From positions 1 through 64,000 of the forward strand of contig NZ_JABBJF010000025.1 of assembly GCF_014218705.1 (NCBI RefSeq): 64,000 nt of DNA, given 5' to 3'. The stretch's first letter is position 1, and each line of letters starts with the position of its first letter. Source of the stretch: Kluyvera sichuanensis (GTDB lineage: Bacteria; Pseudomonadota; Gammaproteobacteria; Enterobacterales; Enterobacteriaceae). A program made the translations under genes and the position numbers. Under the pieces are notes generated by a model, which searched no databases, had not been told where the DNA came from, and saw only the letters and a program-made list of their open reading frames with translations. Positions 1 through 8,542 of this stretch are shown here, piece after piece.

Positions 1-360
1 GCATCGGCATCGGCGTCTGCATCTGCGTCGGCATCCGCATCTGCATCAGCATCCGAGTCGGCATCGGCGTCTGCATCAGCATCGGCGTCGGCATCAGCAT
101 CCGCATCGGCATCCGAGTCGGCATCGGCATCTGCATCAGCATCCGCGTCGGCATCCGCATCGGCATCGGCGTCTGCATCTGCGTCGGCATCCGCATCTGC
201 ATCAGCATCCGAGTCGGCATCGGCGTCTGCATCAGCATCGGCGTCGGCATCCGCGTCGGCGTCGGCATCCGCGTCGGCATCTGCGTCGGCGTCCGCATCG
301 GCGTCGGCATCAGCATCGGTGTCTGCATCGGCATCGGCGTCCGCATCCGCATCAGAATCT
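1..360 (-). repeat. Asp-Ala coding minisatellite with 156-bp higher-order period
   Basis: Every hexamer here encodes Asp-Ala (sometimes Asp-Ser or Asp-Thr) on the minus strand. Above the 6-bp unit there is a longer copy: bases 1-95 are identical to bases 157-251, a 156-bp period equal to 26 dipeptides. The synonymous-codon pattern inside the block is preserved, which points to recent duplication of a large unit rather than slippage of single hexamers. The array continues beyond the window edge. Confidence 0.95.
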
Positions 361-866
361 GTGTCCCCGCCTACTGCATCAGATCGATCAAGAACCGTGA
401 GTTCTTCTTCTATTGGCGTATGGGGGAAGTCGATACCTTCAGTTGGGTATCCGGCTGTAGGGTCGACTCTTTCACCGGTCAGATCGAGGATGACGTGCGT
501 GTGCGCGCCACCGGCGCCGGGTTCACCGCTGCCGGAAGGAGATTGCGGGCCAGCGGCGGTCGCTTCAAGTATTTGCGTGGGGTCCTGGCCATCGGCAATG
601 GCTTGCTGTATGGCCGCGATGTCGGTTTGATCGCCCGTCTCTGGGGAAAGTAAGGCATTCTGGGCACTGTCCCAGTGACTGTCGCGGCCGAGATCCAGGC
701 TTTTTCCATTTGGGAGAGCAATGGTAACGGCGCCGGCTGCGCCAGTTTCTATCTGTTCGCCAGTCAGGATTCGATCGCCTTCAGTCAGCAGTCGTCTGCT
801 GCCATCTGGCGAAATAGCAAAAACCTGACCAATGATTGTTTTGATGGTTCCGGCTATACCGTTCAT
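1..866 (-). CDS. LapA-type giant adhesin, N-terminal part (cut by window edge)
   Basis: A minus-strand reading frame opens at ATG 866, behind AGGAG seven bases upstream, and runs off the left edge. Its start (MNGIAGTIKTIIGQVFAISP) followed by RRLLTEGDRI and GEQIETGAAG matches the retention module of LapA-family adhesins, which plugs the outer-membrane TolC-like pore and holds the adhesin on the surface. A TAAG motif at residues 103-106 matches the LapG cleavage site of Pseudomonas LapA (TAAG near 107-110). From about residue 169 the chain becomes almost pure Asp-Ala dipeptides with occasional Asp-Ser or Asp-Thr, continuing to the window edge. Genes for LapD and LapG lie just upstream on the same strand, supporting the assignment. 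The type I secretion genes and the rest of the adhesin must lie to the left. Retention module and cleavage site are seen; adhesin function is inferred from the family and the neighbours. Confidence 0.88.
   Translation of the reverse strand, partial: MNGIAGTIKTIIGQVFAISPDGSRRLLTEGDRILTGEQIETGAAGAVTIALPNGKSLDLGRDSHWDSAQNALLSPETGDQTDIAAIQQAIADGQDPTQILEATAAGPQSPSGSGEPGAGGAHTHVILDLTGERVDPTAGYPTEGIDFPHTPIEEELTVLDRSDAVGGDTDSDADADADADADTDADADADADADADADADADADADADADADADADADSDADADADADADADADADADADADADADADADSDADADADADADADADADADSDADADADADADADADAD
549..560 (-). other. Predicted LapG cleavage site (TAAG) in the adhesin
   Basis: These bases encode Thr103-Ala104-Ala105-Gly106 of the adhesin. In Pseudomonas LapA the protease LapG cuts between the two alanines of a TAAG or PAAG motif just after the retention plug. 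Position and sequence both match, and LapG is encoded nearby. Cleavage here would release the adhesin from the cell. Confidence 0.82.
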
Positions 867-993
867 CCGCGCTCTCCTTCATTTCTACGGGTAATTCCTG
901 TACCACGCAAATATTGATTGAATACAAAGACTACTCGCCTTTACGGACCAGGCCGTCTGGCTTATATAATTAATATTTCTTATCTTTCATCAT

Positions 994-1065
994 CGTAATA
1001 ACAGTATTACGAATGGTACGCGTTATTCTTATTTGAGAATAAAGTTGGTGGAAAGAATATTCTTT
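994..1065. promoter_or_regulatory. Three consecutive palindromes upstream of the adhesin
   Basis: The 332-bp AT-rich gap 867-1198 holds no gene. Within 72 bp it contains CGTAATA-N4-TATTACG (994-1011), TTATTCT-N6-AGAATAA (1023-1042) and the perfect palindrome AAAGAATATTCTTT (1052-1065). They lie upstream of a TATATA-like -10 candidate near 962-967 (minus strand). They look like binding sites for dimeric regulators of adhesin expression; the proteins are unknown. Confidence 0.5.
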
Positions 1066-1149
1066 GATTTTAATGTTGTTTCAATGGAAATGTCTTGTAA
1101 AGAATTGGTAGGTATAGACAGGATTTTATGATGGTTTTAAGGCTAATTA

Positions 1150-1181
1150 TATTTCAGGCACAAAATCATGTGCCTGAAATA
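1150..1181 (-). terminator. Strong stem-loop after the lapG-lapD operon
   Basis: TATTTCAGGCACA (1150-1162) pairs perfectly with TGTGCCTGAAATA (1169-1181): a 13-bp stem with a 6-base loop, starting 18 bases after the stop of the last gene of the lap block. The sequence after the stem on the minus strand is AT-rich but not a pure T-run, so it may be a terminator or a 3-prime stabilising hairpin. Confidence 0.6.
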
Positions 1182-1198
1182 GTGAGGATAAGCGAGCG

Positions 1199-1540
1199 TT
1201 AAATCAGTCTTTCATCGTCATCGCCGATGAGACCTTCCAGCCCGCTCAGCGTTTGACGTGCCTGGGCACGGTTAAGCAGTTTGCTTTGCGCGGCAGGCGG
1301 TAGGTCGGTAATGCTGATGATTCCCTTGCTCATCAGCACTTCGATAAGGTCTTCCAGTACGCGGATCATGTTGAGGTCACTCTGCTGCAACTGCTGTATT
1401 GTTGCCGCACGAATGCTTTCTACTTTTAGCCATTCGCTGATTTCCGCGGTGGCCACTTCGCTCTGCTCGGTCATTCCGGCGAAGGCAACGGTCTCAACCC
1501 GAACGATCCGTCCTTCACCATCACGTTCAATAAAGTGCAT
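1199..1540 (-). CDS. Conserved small protein linked to lapD, unknown function (113 aa)
   Basis: This soluble acidic protein starts at ATG 1540 behind AGGAG, 17 bases after the lapD stop, so it is very probably cotranscribed with lapG and lapD. There is no signal peptide or membrane segment. The central part (QQSDLNMIRVLEDLIEVLMS, then ITDLPPAAQSKL and RAQAR) looks helical. From memory it resembles a family of about 110-residue Pseudomonas proteins annotated as tryptophan synthase subunit beta-like; nothing in the sequence supports a link with tryptophan synthase, which is about 400 residues and PLP-dependent. Its position between the c-di-GMP receptor and the adhesin suggests a part in adhesin control or export. 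That is inference from context only. Confidence 0.8.
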   Translation of the reverse strand: MHFIERDGEGRIVRVETVAFAGMTEQSEVATAEISEWLKVESIRAATIQQLQQSDLNMIRVLEDLIEVLMSKGIISITDLPPAAQSKLLNRAQARQTLSGLEGLIGDDDERLI

Positions 1541-1557
1541 GGCTTCTCTCCTGAGAG

Positions 1558-3498
1558 TTAATGTAATGTGCTGGCATCGCTAAAGTAACGGCCCATTGCG
1601 CCGTACAGGCCGATTTTCTCCAGCACCGCCAGCTCACCTTCCGTTTCAACACGTTCGGCGATGAGCGGCAGATTGATCTGCCGTGTCGCCCAGTAAATGG
1701 CCTCGATAAATAGTTTTTTATCTTCTTCTTCGTTGATGTGATGGATGTAGCCACCATCAACTTTGATCCAGGCAAGCCCCCACTGCGGCAGGTTGCCAAT
1801 CAGGTGGAAGCGGCCGCCAAAGTGCTGGATGCCCAGACCACAGCCGAGATCCTGCAATTTTTTCACCAGAATGCTGACGCGCTCTGGCTCAGGCAGTTCG
1901 TTTTCATCCAGCTCCAGCGTGAGCCGTGGCGCCAGATGACGTGCGGTTTTCAACGGCTGGAGCAGGGCGTTCAGACTGGCGTCGTCTGCCACGCTCTCCC
2001 CGCTGATGCTGAGGGCGAACGCATCGGTACTGTGTTCCATCGCGCGCAGGGTCTGTTTGAGCATTACGACGTCCATTCGACGGCCCAGAGCCAAGCGACG
2101 CACCCAGGGAATAAAGCGACCCGCAGGGATAATTTCACCCTCTTCATCTTTGATGCGAGCAAGTATTTTTCTATGCAGAACAACGTGTTGATTGTTGCAC
2201 TGATATACCGGCTGTGAATAAAGCTCGAAAGCCTCTTTATCCAGAATCGCGCTCAGGCGCTTGTGCCAGTCGTGGTGATCTTCATCCGGCTCCTGTTGTG
2301 CCGCGAGGTCTGGGTCGGCAAAGGTGCGCATATCCGCTTCTGCCGCAACCAGAATCTGATCCGCCTGGCGCAGCAGCATTTGCGGGGAATCACCGTAGTG
2401 GAAAGCTACGGCGGCGAAGTGGGCAACCGGGTTGACGTCGCTCAGCCCGGTTTCATACAGCGCCTTCAACTGGGTATTGAGTGAGCTGGCGAAGCTGTCC
2501 ATCTCTTTAGGCAGAACCGGTGCGGTGATAAGGGCGAACTCACCACCGCGCACGCGGGCGACAAAGCCTTCGCTGTGGAAAAAGCGCTGCTGGAGAGCGT
2601 CGAGGATCCCGGCGACGGCCTGCAGTAGTTTATCGGTATTGGCTCCGCCGAGTCGCTGGTTCAGGCCCATCAGGTCCTGAACGCGCAGCACTATCAGGTT
2701 GCCGTCGGCACTTTCTTCATCGCTCAGGCGCGTCTGGAATTTAATATCAAACGACCGGCGGTTGTTCAGGCCGGTCAGGCTGTCGTTGTAGGCTTCCTGG
2801 CGAAGCGTTTCCGTGCGTTGCGCCTGCTCGCTGAACAGAGCTTTGAGCTGGGTGACCATCATGTTCGTGGCTTCAACCACTCGGCGCAGTTCCGGCGTTT
2901 TGGGCAGCGCAGGTAGGCTCAGGAATTCGCGACGGCTGATGGCCATCGCCTGCTCGACGATGTAATTCAGCGGGCGCAGACGGTTACGCAGCAGGAACAT
3001 CGCACCGAGAATGCACAGCACGCTACAGCCCGTCAGCCACAGGAAGCTCGCAACCAGCGTGCCCCACAGGCGCGCGAGGGCAAACATGGGGTGGCTGATA
3101 ACCTCAACGCGTGCGGCCTGCGTCCAGCCGCGCATGACCACGGCTTCACCCTGGCCTGGATTCAGATGCACCATACGCACAAACCAACCTGGGACATTGG
3201 CGCTAGGTGGGACGTTCTGACGTTCAATAATCGGCTTGCCGGTTTTGATATCCACGACCTGAATGCGGTAGAAGTAGCCGCTATCAAAAATCGAGTTCAC
3301 CATCAGTTCTGTCATCACCGGGTCGTCAATATGCGCGGTCAGCGAGAGCCCCAGCGCCGTGGCGGCATCCTGAGCATGCGCGCTTAGCTGGTTGTGGTAC
3401 TGTTCACGCGAACTTTCCAGCGTGGCAAAAAAGTTGCCGCAGAAAATCGTCAACGTAAACAGGCAGATGCCAATCAGTAGCTGTTTATAGAGGGACAT
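1558..3498 (-). CDS. lapD: LapD, inside-out c-di-GMP receptor controlling LapG
   Basis: 646 aa inner-membrane receptor. Layout: membrane helix at 6-26, periplasmic domain to about 140, second helix at about 145-170, HAMP, degenerate GGDEF domain, degenerate EAL domain. The GGDEF signature reads RGGEF (317-321) and the EAL signature reads KIL (444-446), so neither cyclase nor phosphodiesterase activity is expected; this degeneracy is typical of LapD. Trp125, in the motif RGW, falls at the same number as the Pseudomonas LapD tryptophan that contacts LapG. When c-di-GMP binds the EAL domain, LapD sequesters LapG and the adhesin stays on the cell. It starts 9 bases after lapG and is followed by the 113-residue protein. 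Identification rests on domain order, motif state and the lapG partner. Confidence 0.93.
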   Translation of the reverse strand: MSLYKQLLIGICLFTLTIFCGNFFATLESSREQYHNQLSAHAQDAATALGLSLTAHIDDPVMTELMVNSIFDSGYFYRIQVVDIKTGKPIIERQNVPPSANVPGWFVRMVHLNPGQGEAVVMRGWTQAARVEVISHPMFALARLWGTLVASFLWLTGCSVLCILGAMFLLRNRLRPLNYIVEQAMAISRREFLSLPALPKTPELRRVVEATNMMVTQLKALFSEQAQRTETLRQEAYNDSLTGLNNRRSFDIKFQTRLSDEESADGNLIVLRVQDLMGLNQRLGGANTDKLLQAVAGILDALQQRFFHSEGFVARVRGGEFALITAPVLPKEMDSFASSLNTQLKALYETGLSDVNPVAHFAAVAFHYGDSPQMLLRQADQILVAAEADMRTFADPDLAAQQEPDEDHHDWHKRLSAILDKEAFELYSQPVYQCNNQHVVLHRKILARIKDEEGEIIPAGRFIPWVRRLALGRRMDVVMLKQTLRAMEHSTDAFALSISGESVADDASLNALLQPLKTARHLAPRLTLELDENELPEPERVSILVKKLQDLGCGLGIQHFGGRFHLIGNLPQWGLAWIKVDGGYIHHINEEEDKKLFIEAIYWATRQINLPLIAERVETEGELAVLEKIGLYGAMGRYFSDASTLH

Positions 3499-3507
3499 GA
3501 CCGCTTC

Positions 3508-4194
3508 CTATTCATTAATTACAAACCCTTCTGCACGCATCCTGGTGAGAAGATCCTGCCAACGAGAGAGTCTTGTACTGTCGCCGACGCGCTTGCTGCC
3601 GCTTGCCTGTGGTATCCACAAACCCTCGCCATTAAATGAATAGACGGGGAGCAGGTCGCTACGGGCGGAGGCGGGCAATATGGCGGGTTTGAGGTTATCG
3701 AGAACCAGCGGAATTGCATCCGGGCTCGAATACCAGGTGACGACCATATGTGCCTGATTTAATTGTAATGCTTTAACATAGGTAATTCTTAATTGGCTGG
3801 CAGGAACGCCTAATTCGCGTAGGGTGAAATATTTCGCCAGCGCGTAGTCTTCACAATCTCCTGCGCCTTTACGCAGGGCTTCTACCGGCGTCGCCCAATA
3901 ATCTTCCTGGCCCCATACCGTCATATCATCAACAAAGCGGATCCGCGAATTAAAAAACTGGTTTACGCGGTTCAGGGTGGTATGAATATCGCCAGCCGGC
4001 GGCTGCTTCAATAACATTTCCCAGGCGTCGATATTACGCTGCGCGGTCGGTGTCGCCGGGCCGTAAAGCTGCCGGGTTCGGGAATTAATGGTATTAAAGT
4101 CCCAGCCCGCACCAATTTGTAGCGGCACAAACAGAAGCAGGGCCAGGCATAACGATAGCCAGCGCTTCCAGTAGAATACGTCAGGGAGCCTCAT
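3508..4194 (-). CDS. lapG: LapG, periplasmic calcium-dependent cysteine protease
   Basis: 228 aa, with an N-terminal hydrophobic signal (about residues 12-28). It belongs to the bacterial transglutaminase-like cysteine proteinases. The catalytic residues are visible: Cys114 in KGAGDCEDYALAKY, His149 in NQAHMVV and Asp166 in LVLDNL. The acidic residues flanking the cysteine (Asp113, Glu115) match the calcium ligands of known LapG. The known role is to cut the N-terminus of a LapA adhesin at the TAAG motif when c-di-GMP is low, unless bound by LapD. The matching substrate (866 to 1) and receptor (lapD, 9 bases downstream) are both present. It follows the 554-residue gene by 25 bases. Confidence 0.94.
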   Translation of the reverse strand: MRLPDVFYWKRWLSLCLALLLFVPLQIGAGWDFNTINSRTRQLYGPATPTAQRNIDAWEMLLKQPPAGDIHTTLNRVNQFFNSRIRFVDDMTVWGQEDYWATPVEALRKGAGDCEDYALAKYFTLRELGVPASQLRITYVKALQLNQAHMVVTWYSSPDAIPLVLDNLKPAILPASARSDLLPVYSFNGEGLWIPQASGSKRVGDSTRLSRWQDLLTRMRAEGFVINE

Positions 4195-4219
4195 TTAAGG
4201 GACGCTCAGCATCACGAAA

Positions 4220-5884
4220 TTACGCCTTAATGCCATGCTGGCTGCGCCAGCGTTTGCGGTAAGCAACGTAGCCAGAGAGGTAGTGCTCTACGTCGTCGAT
4301 ACGTACCCGGAAGCTGTGGTGACGAATAAAAAAGCTCCCCACAATACGGGATGGTTTTTTGAAGAACATGGCCAGTTCAGGCCAGAAGAAGCCGTTCGCG
4401 AGGTAGCGCGCTCGCGTCTCCAGCGCCAGATTAAATTTCTCCATATCGAAGCCCTCGAGCAGTTGCCGGTGCTCGGACTCGGCCAGGCGCGCCAGCATAT
4501 GCGAGGCCGCCATCATCAATTCCAGCAGCGTGGGGTAGGTGGTAACTCGCTGAAGCACGAAATCCAGGTAATCACGAACGTTGTCCAGGCCGAACTGATA
4601 GTAGCGCGCAAGCGGGCGATACAGCGTGAGCTCGTTTACACAGTAGCTTAGCCAGTGGTCGTGGGCCTGCCAGTGTTTCTGCTCGATAAAGTGATCCATG
4701 GCGCGCTCAACGATGGTCAGCCAGCGGGGGGCTTTTGTCAGGCCATACAGACGCATCAATGCGAAGGTGGCTTCGCCATCGTAATAGATGATGCGGTGCT
4801 CGGCCTTCAGCGACAGATCGGCGGCGTGCAAAACGTGGTTAAAACCGCCGGTATCCGGTTTTTGCATAAAACCGATACCGTTAGCCAGACGCTGCATCTG
4901 CGGGAGATAGCGCTCATCACCGGTCAGTTCGGTGTACTTAACCATCGCCAGAATACAGACTGCATTACCGCCCAGTTTAATCTCGCCGCCCGTATCTGTC
5001 AGGAAGTCAGCTTCGCTGCCGTCCGGGAGCGTGCGGGTGGCAATAAGCTCGGTCGACAGGTCATGCAGCGCGCGCTCAATGGCGGCAAACTGGGTTTTAT
5101 CCTGCGTCACCTCCCAGCCTTCGAGCAGCGCATAGGTTGAGCTGGCATGGCGCAGGGTGTTATAGGTTGGGATCGCGCGGTCGAAGCACGGGAACCAGCC
5201 GTAATGATAGCGGCCCGATTTTTTTACCTGGCGTGCCAGATAGTCGGTGGCAGAGAAAATCATCGGCTCCAGCGCCTCTTCCTGCCAGTGCGACAGTTGG
5301 CGATAGCCAGCGTTGCGGCCGTTGGATTCGATGGGGTAGACCTTCCCACCATCACAGAACAGGCTGCGGGTGTTGAAGCGCCAGATAAGCTGTTCCGGTT
5401 TATCCGGCCAGCGCAGTGCGTTCCCGAAACGCCAGCGTGCGTAGTGCGCCAGGTTGGCGGCATTGGGCGTCGCTACCCCCTCGCTGCCGTGATACAGCAG
5501 CGCGTTGGCGTTAATTTCCTGCTCCAGAATGGGTTGCGTAAAATCAGGTGTGAAGCTCAAGCCAAAGCGGAAGTAGTTACGTTTGGTCTTACTGAGCTTA
5601 TCCTGCAGTTCATCCCAGCGCAGGGTCTGAATTTTGTTGACCAGATCGGCACGTAGCCAGATCGCTGGCCGCGACTGCTGGTTCTCCCAGCGCTGTAAAT
5701 TGTCTACCGCGCGCAGCCAGGCTTCATCCAGCGAATGACCGCAGGCATAGGCGGTATAGGCACGTTCCTCGCCATTGCTGGCGCTGAGGAAGAGGATGTA
5801 GCCTGGAAAGGGGGACGGTTGCGCGGCGGCATGAAATGCGTCGAGTTCAGGGCGCACATACGTAAGTAAACGGCTTAGCGACAT
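4220..5884 (-). CDS. Predicted helical toroid-like protein upstream of lapG, function unknown (554 aa)
   Basis: 554 aa from ATG 5884 behind AAGGAG; no signal peptide or obvious membrane segment. I do not recognise a named family. The middle and C-terminal parts (about 210-500) show repeated helical hairpins with Gly and aromatic-rich turns such as [28 protein letters not shown] and [16 protein letters not shown]. This is the texture of (alpha/alpha)6 toroid enzymes such as AGE-type epimerases or unsaturated glucuronyl hydrolases. It is divergent from a MurF-like ligase (176 bases between starts) and lies 25 bases upstream of lapG, so it could belong to either module. Sugar or cell-envelope polymer metabolism is plausible but not shown. 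Confidence 0.72.
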   Translation of the reverse strand: MSLSRLLTYVRPELDAFHAAAQPSPFPGYILFLSASNGEERAYTAYACGHSLDEAWLRAVDNLQRWENQQSRPAIWLRADLVNKIQTLRWDELQDKLSKTKRNYFRFGLSFTPDFTQPILEQEINANALLYHGSEGVATPNAANLAHYARWRFGNALRWPDKPEQLIWRFNTRSLFCDGGKVYPIESNGRNAGYRQLSHWQEEALEPMIFSATDYLARQVKKSGRYHYGWFPCFDRAIPTYNTLRHASSTYALLEGWEVTQDKTQFAAIERALHDLSTELIATRTLPDGSEADFLTDTGGEIKLGGNAVCILAMVKYTELTGDERYLPQMQRLANGIGFMQKPDTGGFNHVLHAADLSLKAEHRIIYYDGEATFALMRLYGLTKAPRWLTIVERAMDHFIEQKHWQAHDHWLSYCVNELTLYRPLARYYQFGLDNVRDYLDFVLQRVTTYPTLLELMMAASHMLARLAESEHRQLLEGFDMEKFNLALETRARYLANGFFWPELAMFFKKPSRIVGSFFIRHHSFRVRIDDVEHYLSGYVAYRKRWRSQHGIKA

Positions 5885-6060
5885 TTAAGCTCCTTGTCAT
5901 GGAATGACGCCCTTGTCTGAGATTAATCGTATCAAAATAACATTACGTATTGCGATTTATGTATTCTACATTTTTACTATATTGCCCTGAAAATAGAAAA
6001 TAACCCTATTGGGCGCAAATAATTTGATGGCGAATGGCACCGCATTTTCCAGGAGAAAGA

Positions 6061-7479
6061 ATGGATCAGCAAAATGAAAAAGGACTTTTAGACGACGCCT
6101 GCTGGACAGCTGAATCCCTAATGCAGGCTGCGCCGGGACGTTGGCTCACCCCTCTACCTGAAGGATGGCGGGCTACAGGGGTGTCGATTTTTGCGCCGGC
6201 CATGCAACCGGGCAATATGGTTTGCGTACGTGCGGAAAACGAAGTCGGCGGCGTCATCGCAGAGCGACTCGATAAGCTGCCATACCCACCAGCCGCTCTT
6301 ATTATCGATAATGCCCAACTGGCAGCCGACAGCAATGTACCGGTGTATCTGGTTGACGATCGCAATGAAGCGCTGCTGAGTATGGGGCGATATGCCCGCG
6401 ATCGGATGCAGGGCAACGTGATTGGTGTGACGGGGAGCGCGGGAAAAACCACCTGTGTTGCCATGCTTACCGCCGCGCTTGCCGAGTGGGGGCCGTCTCT
6501 TGGCAGCATGCAAAATGCGAATCTGCCGCGCGGCATCGCGTGGAATATCGCCTCTATGCCCTGGGATACGCCGCAGGTAGTTCTGGAAATGGCGATTGGC
6601 CGCATGGATATCAGCGCGCGCATGGTGAGGCCGACCGTGGCAGTGGTGACCAATATTCAGGCGGTTCATCTGAAGGAGAACCAGTCGCTGCATGATATTG
6701 CGCGCACTAAGGCCATGATTTTTCTCGGCATGAAGCCTGGCGATATTGCGGTGCTAAATCGTGAGATGCAGGAGTGGGACTGTATTTATGCGGCTGCGGT
6801 GAAGCAGGATTTGCGAATCGTGGCCTATGGCCAGCAGGAAGGGTGCGACTGCCGCCTGATAGCCTATGACCCGGTTACTCTCAGCGTGACGGCAGAGATT
6901 TTTGGCCAGCGCCTCGACTATACGATGCAGGCGGAAGGCCTACATATGGCGCTCAATAGCGTCGCCACGCTTGCCGTCGTCTCTTCGCTAGGCTATTCCC
7001 CCGAGGCGGCGCTGCCGAGGCTAACCCGCTTCCAGGCGCTGCCGGGTAGAGGCGAAGTCAATCATCTGACGGTGGCGACCCATCCGCTAACGGTTATTGA
7101 TGATGCCTATAACGCTAATCCAGGCTCCATGATGATGGCGGTTGCACAACTGAGCGAATCAGTCCTGCCGGGAAGAAAAGTGCTGGTGCTGGGCGAAATG
7201 GCTGAGTTAGGCGATGAGTACCAACAATATTATCGTGCGTTGATTGCGAATATTAATCACAGCCAGATTGATGCGATTTACCTTATTGGCAATACATATC
7301 AGTCCTATGCCAGCATGATGGCTGAAAATAAGCGATATATATTGCTGGATGACGTTGATGCATTTAAAAAAGTTTACCTTAAGGATATTCAGGATAGCGA
7401 TATTGTTTTATTTAAAGGCTCGCATTCCGCACAGGTATGGAAATTAGTGAGCTGGTTGAAGCTGTTGGCCGCTCGCTAG
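6061..7479 (+). CDS. MurF-like Mur ligase paralogue, substrate unknown
   Basis: 472 aa from ATG 6061 behind AGGAGAAAGA; an in-frame ATG at 6034 has no comparable ribosome site. The Mur ligase layout is clear: N-terminal substrate domain, P-loop GVTGSAGKTT (122-131), then the MurF hallmarks DDAYNANPGSM (347-357), GEMAELG (378-384) and a C-terminal LFKGSHSAQ. These enzymes form amide bonds using ATP. The true murF lies in the dcw cluster in enterobacteria, and the N-terminal third here is very unlike housekeeping MurF, so this is a paralogue with another acceptor. It is divergent from the 554-residue toroid-like gene, which may be its pathway partner. Alternatives are a ligase of the poly-glutamate or cyanophycin type; the C-terminal motifs favour MurF ancestry. 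Confidence 0.8.
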   Translation: MDQQNEKGLLDDACWTAESLMQAAPGRWLTPLPEGWRATGVSIFAPAMQPGNMVCVRAENEVGGVIAERLDKLPYPPAALIIDNAQLAADSNVPVYLVDDRNEALLSMGRYARDRMQGNVIGVTGSAGKTTCVAMLTAALAEWGPSLGSMQNANLPRGIAWNIASMPWDTPQVVLEMAIGRMDISARMVRPTVAVVTNIQAVHLKENQSLHDIARTKAMIFLGMKPGDIAVLNREMQEWDCIYAAAVKQDLRIVAYGQQEGCDCRLIAYDPVTLSVTAEIFGQRLDYTMQAEGLHMALNSVATLAVVSSLGYSPEAALPRLTRFQALPGRGEVNHLTVATHPLTVIDDAYNANPGSMMMAVAQLSESVLPGRKVLVLGEMAELGDEYQQYYRALIANINHSQIDAIYLIGNTYQSYASMMAENKRYILLDDVDAFKKVYLKDIQDSDIVLFKGSHSAQVWKLVSWLKLLAAR

Positions 7480-7503
7480 ACCCTGCGCACGTGGGCAGGG
7501 TGA

Positions 7504-8436
7504 CTATCCTTCCCGATGCAGTAAATCCGCATAAATCCCGGTTAACACCCCCTGAGGCCCAAACTCCCGTTTGATCCACTGCGTGACCTGCCCGTTGGCC
7601 GAGTGCTGGGTCGCCAGCAGCATGCGGGAGTCCTGGCGTGGGTTGTTGATTTTCCGGGTGACCAGCAGCGACTGTGCTTCTGCGTCGCGCACCATGTAAT
7701 CTGGCAGAAAACCAATCCCTTCGCCGAGGATCTGGCACTCGCACTTGGTGTTGAAGTCCGGCACCAGAATGGATTCCTGCCCGTGCAGCAGCCAGCCAAC
7801 CTTTTTATTAATGGTGTGCGCAGTGTCCTCCACCATGATGTTGGGGTAGAGGCGCAACTGGCTTTCGGCAATGGGTTCCGGCATAAATGCCAGCGGGTGG
7901 GACGGGGCGATGGCAAAGGCCCAGCGGATCGCGCCAATTTCGGTGTAATCAATACCGCCGCCGTCGAGCAGGGTATCCGGCGCGCCGATGGCGATGCTGG
8001 CCTGATTATTGATAATCGAATCCCAGACGCCGTTGTAGACCTCGGTGGTGACGGTTATCTGGCAGGTGGGGAACTGCTTTTTCAGCACCTGCAGCAGCCG
8101 GGCGGTATGCTTTGGCGTATAGAGTAGCTGGTTAATGCAGATGCGTACCCGCGCTTCAATGCCCTGAGAGATTGTGTCGATGCTGCGCTTGATGGCGTGG
8201 AAATCATTGAGCAGGTCACTGGCTTTGCGAAAGAAGTAGCGCCCGGATTCGGTCAGCTCAATGCTGCGGGTGCTGCGGGTAAACAGCACCACGTCGAGGC
8301 CCGTCTCCATGCGCTTGATGGTATAGCTGATGGCGGAGGTAGTGAGGCCCAGCTCCTCCGCCGCCTTACTGAAGCTGCCAAACCGCGCGGCGGTGGTGAA
8401 CGCCAGCAGATTCTCTTCCGTAAAAATTGAGTTCAT
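7504..8436 (-). CDS. yahB: LysR-family regulator of the yah cluster
   Basis: 310 aa. N-terminal winged helix-turn-helix (FGSFSKAAEELGLTTSAISY, about residues 19-38) followed by a LysR substrate-binding domain. Segments such as EVYNGVWDS and NIMVEDTAHT resemble the allantoin regulator AllS. Length and neighbours match E. coli YahB, which precedes yahC-yahJ. It is transcribed in the same direction as yahC and away from yahD-yahJ. It probably senses the substrate of the pathway and controls the divergent operon; no effector is known. It converges with the MurF-like gene. Confidence 0.88.
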   Translation of the reverse strand: MNSIFTEENLLAFTTAARFGSFSKAAEELGLTTSAISYTIKRMETGLDVVLFTRSTRSIELTESGRYFFRKASDLLNDFHAIKRSIDTISQGIEARVRICINQLLYTPKHTARLLQVLKKQFPTCQITVTTEVYNGVWDSIINNQASIAIGAPDTLLDGGGIDYTEIGAIRWAFAIAPSHPLAFMPEPIAESQLRLYPNIMVEDTAHTINKKVGWLLHGQESILVPDFNTKCECQILGEGIGFLPDYMVRDAEAQSLLVTRKINNPRQDSRMLLATQHSANGQVTQWIKREFGPQGVLTGIYADLLHREG

Positions 8437-8542
8437 TCACCTGCTCCTCGGTTCAGCTATTTATCGGGCCTCTTTAATGAGATGAATGTATTGGTTGAGG
8501 TGATTATTGGGCAACCATTTTTGAATAACTTTTAAAACCCGC

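Noticed and set aside
1..360. Possible CRISPR-like array
   Set aside because: Repeat unit is 6 bp coding for Asp-Ala without unique spacers; it is a coding minisatellite.
319..630. Plus-strand frame with (Ser-Ala)n start
   Set aside because: It is the antisense reading of the Asp-Ala repeat of the adhesin; no ribosome site, and the minus-strand frame has clear homology.
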